Of a stretch of 58,960 nucleotides of DNA, positions 54,224 to 58,960 are shown in pieces. The position numbers and the translations under genes were made by a program. The stretch comes from Saprospiraceae bacterium. GTDB lineage: Bacteria > Bacteroidota > Bacteroidia > Chitinophagales > Saprospiraceae. The number at the start of each line of letters is the position of its first letter. Within the stretch, counting starts at the first letter, position 1. Under the pieces are notes generated by a model, which saw nothing but the letters and a program-made list of their open reading frames with translations, was not told the DNA's origin and searched no databases. Where the stretch lies: NCBI GenBank assembly GCA_020630775.1, contig JAHDIN010000019.1, positions 1 to 58,960 of the forward strand, read 5' to 3'.

Positions 54224-55165
54224 TCACTTTAACTTAAAATCAATAACAACATCCCCGCATTGCTCATTGATATCACTTTTGTCAAACTTATACTTCTTTG
54301 CGCTTTTTTCAGCTAATTGAATAAGATAACTATCCGTTGTAGTTGATCCTTTCTGTGTATACTTTGCTTTAGTCACTTTACCAGATTGATCGACACATAT
54401 ATTTATGATGACCTTCCCCGTTTTTTGAGTATTGTCCTTTATCTGAGGCGCATACAATAATTGCCTATCACCCAATCCATCACCTTGACGACCATATCCC
54501 GTACTGATACCTTCTAATACTTTTCCATCAGGTTTCCCGTTAGGATCCCCTTTCGAATCTTGAGCATTAGATTTGGAGTTATTCATCAAGGAACTAAACT
54601 TTGATTTTGCAGCATCTTTTTTAGCCTTTGCTTCAGCTTCGGCCCTTGCTTTTGCCTCTGCTTTTGCTCTTGCCTCCGCTTCTGCTTTAGCATTGGCTTC
54701 CGCTTTTTTTCTTTTCTTCTCTTCTGCTTCACGCTGAGCCCTGGCCTCAGCTTTGCTTTGTGAATTATTTTCTACTTTACTTGGCGTAGTTGAAGTTTTT
54801 TTAACGGCAACAATTTCTTTTTCTACTAGCGTTTCAGAAACAATATCTGAAGTTACTTTTTTAGAGGATTTTGAAGCACTAGAAGTTTTTGTTTTACTTG
54901 CTTTAGGCTTACTTACTTTCTTAGATTTAGATGGAGACGCTTGAGTACTCGAACTCGATGAAGGTTGAGGATTGATTAATTTCTCCGCGGCATTAGGATT
55001 ACCAACGGCAACAAAAATACCTGATAGTTCTTGCTTAGGCTTCTCCGACTTAAACGATAAGAACGGAGATAGACACAATAGCAAAATTAGGACATGAATG
55101 AAAGTGCTGATAACAGCGCCTTTCTTCTTATCCTCTTCTTCTCGGATATAGTTATCTTGTTTCAC
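54224..55165 (-). CDS. TonB-like energy transducer
   Basis: 313 residues. One N-terminal membrane helix (about 18-38), a Ser/Lys-rich stretch (about 65-130), an Ala/Lys/Glu-rich helix (about 135-195, runs of 'AEAEAR' and 'AKAEAK'), and a C-terminal TonB-like domain (about 235-313, 'VIINICVDQSGKVTKAKYTQKG'). This is the plan of TonB/TolA proteins that couple the proton gradient to the outer membrane across the periplasm. No exbBD nearby. Family good; which TonB-dependent receptors it drives is unknown. Confidence 0.86.
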   Translation of the reverse strand: MKQDNYIREEEDKKKGAVISTFIHVLILLLCLSPFLSFKSEKPKQELSGIFVAVGNPNAAEKLINPQPSSSSSTQASPSKSKKVSKPKASKTKTSSASKSSKKVTSDIVSETLVEKEIVAVKKTSTTPSKVENNSQSKAEARAQREAEEKKRKKAEANAKAEAEARAKAEAKARAEAEAKAKKDAAKSKFSSLMNNSKSNAQDSKGDPNGKPDGKVLEGISTGYGRQGDGLGDRQLLYAPQIKDNTQKTGKVIINICVDQSGKVTKAKYTQKGSTTTDSYLIQLAEKSAKKYKFDKSDINEQCGDVVIDFKLK

Positions 55166-55471
55166 TCAGGTTGTTTTTAAGATTACATAATAATTACTCA
55201 ATCAATAGTTCAGAGAGAAAAAAAGGTGCACCTAGTGTAAAGCCAATGAACTAAATATTTTGAAAATATTTAATATGTATCTTATTGTAAACAAATACCG
55301 TACCAAACGTATGGGGATTTTTAATAATGTGAGAACTCTTGGTATAGTGGTTAGTGGTATAGTGGTATAGTGGACAATTAATATTAATTCTGCTAAATTG
55401 ACATCAGGTATTTATTACGTTCAATGTATATTTAAATCAGGAGATTCTACAACAAAAAAAGTAATAGTTTA
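55166..55471. other. Intergenic region: AT-rich, octamer repeat and orphan CTD tail
   Basis: 306 bases without a full gene. Left of 55340 I see nothing beyond AT-rich sequence. 55341-55373 is the octamer repeat, and 55371-55475 is an orphan sorting-domain tail described separately. Confidence 0.6.
55341..55373. repeat. Octamer tandem repeat GGTATAGT
   Basis: GGTATAGT at 55341-55348, a 7-base variant GGTTAGT, then two exact copies at 55356-55371 and a partial copy. The fourth octamer array in the window. Confidence 0.8.
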
Positions 55472-55475
55472 TTGA
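55371..55475 (+). pseudogene. Orphan T9SS type A sorting-domain tail
   Basis: After an in-frame TAG (55368-55370) a 34-codon open stretch reads as the end of a T9SS C-terminal domain ('LTSGIYYVQCIFKSG', then 'KKVIVY' and TGA). It has no start and no upstream part of a CTD, so it is the remnant of a gene whose front has been lost. Its TGA overlaps the TTG start of the next gene (TTGA). Confidence 0.75.
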
Positions 55476-56983
55476 AAAGGACAAGCATTTTAATTTTAGT
55501 TTTCATTTGTCAAACTTTGTGTGCTCAGTCTAAGGGAGACTATTATTGGATATTTAGTAATAATTCGACATCTGACCCAGGCTTTGAAGCATATTTTTTT
55601 GACTTTAATTCAAGTGACACATTAGTTCCACTAACGAGTATAGTACCTATAAAAACAAGAGGGCTCAATGCCTCAATTTGTGATGCAAACGGTAACTTAT
55701 TGATGTATTCTAACGGATGTACAGTTGTCGACAAGAATCACCAAATCATGCCTAATGGTCGCCATTTAAATAATGGCGACTATTTTGAGATGCTTGGTGA
55801 TTCTTGTTTCAATGGTTATCTCGGAAAGCAGGATATCATGATACTACCTGATCCTGGATATGAGCAAGGATATTATATATTACATAAGCCAATTATGCCT
55901 CCAGAAAATCCTATGTACAGGGAGCTAAGGTATTCTTATGTTGATATTGCTTTAAACAACGATAGGGGTGAAGTACTAGAAAAGAATATTGTTATTAGTG
56001 ATTCCCTGAAGCTGATGTCCAGATATTTAACGGCAATAAATCATTCCAATGGTGTTGATTTCTGGATTTTGCAACCTATTGATCAAGGTAACCAGTATCT
56101 AACACTATTGTTGACAGAAAATGGTTTTGAATCTAAAATTATTCAAGAGGTCGGACCAAACTTTCACTGGAATGCGTCTGGTTCTGGAACTTCAGTATTT
56201 TCTCCCGACGGAAAATTGTATGCGTTTTACAACAAAGATGATAATTTGTTTTTATATGATTTTGATAGGAATACTGGTGTTTTGAGTAATTTACGTCAAT
56301 TGGTATTAAAAACAAATACACCTAATGCTGGTTACTTTTCTTCCGTAGAATTTTCTCCTAATAGTAGATTTGCCTATGTTGCCGTACTTGACAGTTTATG
56401 GCAAGTAGATACTTGGGAAGCAGACCTTAAAGACGGTTTAGAACTCATCGATGTTTGGGACGGCACCATGGACCCTTTTGCAACTACTTTTACCGTAATG
56501 GCATTAGCGCCTAATTGTAAAATATATATGGCAAGTGGCAGTGGAACAAATACCTATCACGTGATTAACAAGCCAAATGAAAAAGGAAAGGCTTGTGATT
56601 TTGTACAGAGAGGCATACAATTACCTTATACCTCTTCATTAGGTAATATGCCCAACTTTCCACGATTTAGAGTCGATGAGGAAGACAAGTGTGATCCGAC
56701 GATTACCTCTGTTTTCGGTAAAGATGTTTTTTATCGCCGTGACCTCAAGGCCTACCCTAATCCTATGCATGATTTTCTGACCGTAGAAATTCCAGAAAAT
56801 CGTTCAGGGCGTTTGTTTTTATTTGATCTTAATGGACAACTTGTCTGGCAAGGCGTTGGCCAGCGTTCGGAAACAAAGCAAATAGATTTTTCATTTTTGG
56901 AAGCAGGCGTTTATAGTTTGGAGTTTATTCCTGATAAAAATCCTGGAAGTCTCCTCTGGACTAAACAGATAGTGAAGCAATAG
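55472..56983 (+). CDS. T9SS-sorted propeller-like secreted protein, array copy 1
   Basis: 503 residues from a TTG start that overlaps the previous stop (TTGA). Signal peptide about 1-17 ('LCAQSKG'). The body resembles a WD40-like/beta-propeller cargo ('SGTSVFSPDGKLYAFY', 'SSVEFSPNSRFAYVAVLDSLWQVD', 'MALAPNCKIYMASGSGT') of the kind seen in Saprospiria, and residues about 420-503 are a T9SS type A sorting domain ('AYPNPMHDFLTVEIPENRSG' ... 'WTKQIVKQ'). It should be exported across both membranes and anchored or released at the surface. Two blocks (55703-55887, 56576-56983) are identical in base sequence to copy 2, while the middle differs. Confidence 0.85.
   Translation: MKRTSILILVFICQTLCAQSKGDYYWIFSNNSTSDPGFEAYFFDFNSSDTLVPLTSIVPIKTRGLNASICDANGNLLMYSNGCTVVDKNHQIMPNGRHLNNGDYFEMLGDSCFNGYLGKQDIMILPDPGYEQGYYILHKPIMPPENPMYRELRYSYVDIALNNDRGEVLEKNIVISDSLKLMSRYLTAINHSNGVDFWILQPIDQGNQYLTLLLTENGFESKIIQEVGPNFHWNASGSGTSVFSPDGKLYAFYNKDDNLFLYDFDRNTGVLSNLRQLVLKTNTPNAGYFSSVEFSPNSRFAYVAVLDSLWQVDTWEADLKDGLELIDVWDGTMDPFATTFTVMALAPNCKIYMASGSGTNTYHVINKPNEKGKACDFVQRGIQLPYTSSLGNMPNFPRFRVDEEDKCDPTITSVFGKDVFYRRDLKAYPNPMHDFLTVEIPENRSGRLFLFDLNGQLVWQGVGQRSETKQIDFSFLEAGVYSLEFIPDKNPGSLLWTKQIVKQ
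55703..55887 (+). repeat. 185-bp block identical in copies 1 and 2
   Basis: Matches 57309-57493 base for base (offset 1,606), including all third codon positions, with divergent coding sequence on both sides. It spans the 'MYSNGCTVVDKNHQ' region of the propeller domain. Confidence 0.88.
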
Positions 56984-57363
56984 ACTAAGAAATTGTTCTT
57001 CCATCTGGCGTTTACTATGTACAATGTATATTTGCCTCAGGAGAATTAATCACCAAGAAAATAATAGTACATTGAAACGAAACACAAGCATATTAGCGAT
57101 AATATTCTTTTGTTATTTGACTTTGGGAGCTCAGAGTAAACAGGATTATGTCTGGATTTTTAGTAATGATTCGGAAGCTACTGAAGGGAATGAAGCTTAT
57201 GGTTTTGATTTTAATGAAACAGATTCTTTAGAATCATTACAAGGATTAGTTCCAATAGAAATCTCTGGCCTAAATGCTTCCATCTGTGATAAAGATGGAA
57301 ACTTACTCATGTATTCTAACGGATGTACAGTTGTCGACAAGAATCACCAAATCATGCCTAATG
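56576..57363 (+). repeat. 788-bp direct repeat, left copy
   Basis: Identical to 58173-58960 at an offset of 1,597 bases. It covers the 3' end of copy 1 (including the sorting domain), the orphan tail at 56989-57075 and the first about 290 bases of copy 2. The right-hand copy is cut by the window end, so the true repeat may be longer. Confidence 0.92.
56989..57075 (+). pseudogene. Orphan T9SS sorting-domain tail between copies 1 and 2
   Basis: A 28-codon stretch after an in-frame TAA reads 'EIVLPSGVYYVQCIFASG' and ends 'KKIIVH' plus TGA, the end of a T9SS C-terminal domain related to but different from the one at the end of copy 1. Copy 1 already has a complete sorting domain, so this is a leftover of another gene. 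Its TGA overlaps the TTG start of copy 2. Confidence 0.75.
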
Positions 57364-58580
57364 GTCGCCATTTAAATAATGGCGACTATTTTGAGATGCT
57401 TGGTGATTCTTGTTTCAATGGTTATCTCGGAAAGCAGGATATCATGATACTACCTGATCCTGGATATGAGCAAGGATATTATATATTACATAAAGCACTT
57501 ATGCCTGGTACACCTGATAGATTTATTGAGAACAGATTTTCCTATGTTGATTTGGCTTTGAATAATGGAAGGGGAGAAATTCTTGAAAAAAATGTTGTAA
57601 TGGATTCCACTTTAAGGCCCATGTCTGCATATTTGACAGCAATCAATCATACTAATGGGAAAGATTGGTGGATAATTCAACCATTAAAGCAATCTAATGA
57701 TTATCTAATTTTAAACTTAGATGAAGGTGGATTTAATACTAGTATTCAAAAAATTGGTCCTCTATTCGATCAATGGGCATCGGCTTCTGGAAAATCAGTT
57801 TTTTCGCCTGACGGTTCGAAGTATGCATACTTTAATCCTTACGATAATTTACTTCTGTACGATTTTGACAGGTCGTCTGGTAAGTTAAGCAATCTGAAAA
57901 CATTAAAAATAAAGGATACAGAAGAAATATATCTTTCAACGATAGAATTTTCACCTAATAGTCAATTTCTATATGTTGGCGTACTTGATAGTTTATGGCA
58001 GATCGACACTTGGGAAGAAGACCTTGAAGATGGTTTAGAACTCATCGATGTATGGGACGGCACCATGGACCCTTTTGCAACCACTTTCACCGTTATGGCA
58101 TTAGCGCCTAATTGTAAAATATACATGGCAAGCGGCAGTAGTACCAATACCTATCACGTGATTAACAAGCCTAATGAAAAAGGAAAGGCTTGTGATTTTG
58201 TACAGAGAGGCATACAATTACCTTATACCTCTTCATTAGGTAATATGCCCAACTTTCCACGATTTAGAGTCGATGAGGAAGACAAGTGTGATCCGACGAT
58301 TACCTCTGTTTTCGGTAAAGATGTTTTTTATCGCCGTGACCTCAAGGCCTACCCTAATCCTATGCATGATTTTCTGACCGTAGAAATTCCAGAAAATCGT
58401 TCAGGGCGTTTGTTTTTATTTGATCTTAATGGACAACTTGTCTGGCAAGGCGTTGGCCAGCGTTCGGAAACAAAGCAAATAGATTTTTCATTTTTGGAAG
58501 CAGGCGTTTATAGTTTGGAGTTTATTCCTGATAAAAATCCTGGAAGTCTCCTCTGGACTAAACAGATAGTGAAGCAATAG
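57072..58580 (+). CDS. T9SS-sorted propeller-like secreted protein, array copy 2
   Basis: 502 residues from the TTG at 57072, which overlaps the previous stop (TTGA) and gives a clean signal peptide ('IIFFCYLTLGAQSKQ'). An in-frame ATG at 57024 exists, but it would put 16 residues from the orphan tail in front of the signal. Domain plan as in copy 1: propeller-like repeats, then a T9SS type A sorting domain. Residues 80-141 and the last about 135 are encoded by sequence identical to copy 1; the middle (about 142-365) has diverged, with a net 9-base length change. Probably a surface or released protein with a variable face. Confidence 0.85.
   Translation: MKRNTSILAIIFFCYLTLGAQSKQDYVWIFSNDSEATEGNEAYGFDFNETDSLESLQGLVPIEISGLNASICDKDGNLLMYSNGCTVVDKNHQIMPNGRHLNNGDYFEMLGDSCFNGYLGKQDIMILPDPGYEQGYYILHKALMPGTPDRFIENRFSYVDLALNNGRGEILEKNVVMDSTLRPMSAYLTAINHTNGKDWWIIQPLKQSNDYLILNLDEGGFNTSIQKIGPLFDQWASASGKSVFSPDGSKYAYFNPYDNLLLYDFDRSSGKLSNLKTLKIKDTEEIYLSTIEFSPNSQFLYVGVLDSLWQIDTWEEDLEDGLELIDVWDGTMDPFATTFTVMALAPNCKIYMASGSSTNTYHVINKPNEKGKACDFVQRGIQLPYTSSLGNMPNFPRFRVDEEDKCDPTITSVFGKDVFYRRDLKAYPNPMHDFLTVEIPENRSGRLFLFDLNGQLVWQGVGQRSETKQIDFSFLEAGVYSLEFIPDKNPGSLLWTKQIVKQ
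57309..57493 (+). repeat. 185-bp block identical in copies 1 and 2, right copy
   Basis: Partner of 55703-55887. Confidence 0.88.
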
Positions 58581-58585
58581 ACTAA

Positions 58586-58672
58586 GAAATTGTTCTTCCA
58601 TCTGGCGTTTACTATGTACAATGTATATTTGCCTCAGGAGAATTAATCACCAAGAAAATAATAGTACATTGA
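58586..58672 (+). pseudogene. Orphan T9SS sorting-domain tail between copies 2 and 3
   Basis: Exact duplicate of the remnant at 56989-57075, again overlapping the TTG start of the next copy. Confidence 0.75.
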
Positions 58673-58960
58673 AACGAAACACAAGCATATTAGCGATAAT
58701 ATTCTTTTGTTATTTGACTTTGGGAGCTCAGAGTAAACAGGATTATGTCTGGATTTTTAGTAATGATTCGGAAGCTACTGAAGGGAATGAAGCTTATGGT
58801 TTTGATTTTAATGAAACAGATTCTTTAGAATCATTACAAGGATTAGTTCCAATAGAAATCTCTGGCCTAAATGCTTCCATCTGTGATAAAGATGGAAACT
58901 TACTCATGTATTCTAACGGATGTACAGTTGTCGACAAGAATCACCAAATCATGCCTAATG
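58669..58960 (+). CDS. T9SS-sorted propeller-like protein, array copy 3, truncated by window end
   Basis: The first 97 codons from the TTG at 58669 are base-identical to the start of copy 2 (57072-57363), including signal peptide and the first propeller-like segment. The rest lies beyond the window. The array therefore has at least three members, and more may follow. Confidence 0.85.
   Translation, partial: MKRNTSILAIIFFCYLTLGAQSKQDYVWIFSNDSEATEGNEAYGFDFNETDSLESLQGLVPIEISGLNASICDKDGNLLMYSNGCTVVDKNHQIMPN

Larger units (their letters stand above)
58173..58960 (+). repeat. 788-bp direct repeat, right copy (runs off the window)
   Basis: Partner of 56576-57363; identical through the last base of the window. 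Confidence 0.92.

Noticed and set aside
57024..57071. Upstream ATG for array copy 2
   Set aside because: The 16 extra residues are the antisense-phase reading of the orphan tail, and copies 1 and 3 use the TTG that overlaps TGA.
56984..57075. Frameshift that would join the orphan tail to copy 1
   Set aside because: Copy 1 already ends in a complete sorting domain (KQIVKQ then TAG), so the tail is not its missing end.

Overview
The window looks like a chromosome segment from an AT-rich Bacteroidota, most like the Saprospiria. The reasons are type IX secretion (T9SS) components and cargo (PorV/PorQ-like, PorP/SprF-like, gliding-motility C-terminal domain, T9SS sorting tails), a short primary sigma factor, a PUR-alpha-like DUF3276 protein, an LptD of the Bacteroidota type, several TTG/GTG starts, few Shine-Dalgarno sites, and -7 boxes of the TAnnTTTG type. 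The taxonomic call is inference. I saw no rRNA, tRNA or CRISPR array.

Layout. 1-308 is a repeat-rich intergenic stretch. 309-6547 holds a FadL-like porin, holA, a small membrane protein, a PorV/PorQ-like protein, a LonN-domain protein and a type II NADH dehydrogenase; a MITE-like palindrome lies at 3161-3331. 6577-12806 is the most interesting block: a secreted caspase-like protease, a secreted TPR-CHAT protease, an ECF sigma factor and a membrane anti-sigma-like TPR protein, closed by a strong terminator. 12874-15193 (minus) is sppA plus a peroxiredoxin. 15491-21456 is a giant T9SS cargo protein paired with a PorP/SprF partner. 21487-29015 holds plsC, a small membrane ORF plus msrAB, comEC plus an HhH protein, an ABC exporter, a DUF3276 protein and a CDGSH protein. 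29012-34392 (minus) holds a Nudix-like protein, two unknown genes, rpoD and the rpsO-pnp pair. 34506-42955 holds a secreted YCII protein, lptD, an amidase, an MCE protein, rpsT and sucA. 43184-53811 holds a lipoprotein, a beta-barrel, a TMTC-like GT-C protein, dprA, an alkaline phosphatase lipoprotein, a SWIM-SNF2 helicase, tag and a thioredoxin-like protein. 54224-55165 is a TonB-like protein. 55371-58960 is a tandem array of near-identical T9SS-sorted propeller-like proteins that runs off the window end.

How they work together. Much of the window serves the cell envelope: LPS export (LptD), lipid transport (MCE), peptidoglycan amidase, T9SS and TonB. The caspase/CHAT/sigma/anti-sigma block reads as a self-contained protease-controlled transcription switch, and resembles in parts the TPR-CHAT/sigma circuit of type III-E CRISPR, without any CRISPR here. 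The array at the right end has 788 bp of perfect identity at a 1,597-bp period, orphan sorting-domain tails between genes, and conserved blocks around a variable middle, which points to recent duplication and gene conversion.

Four intergenic arrays of 8-bp units, each of a different sequence, and two large palindromes show active repeat dynamics between otherwise ordinary genes.
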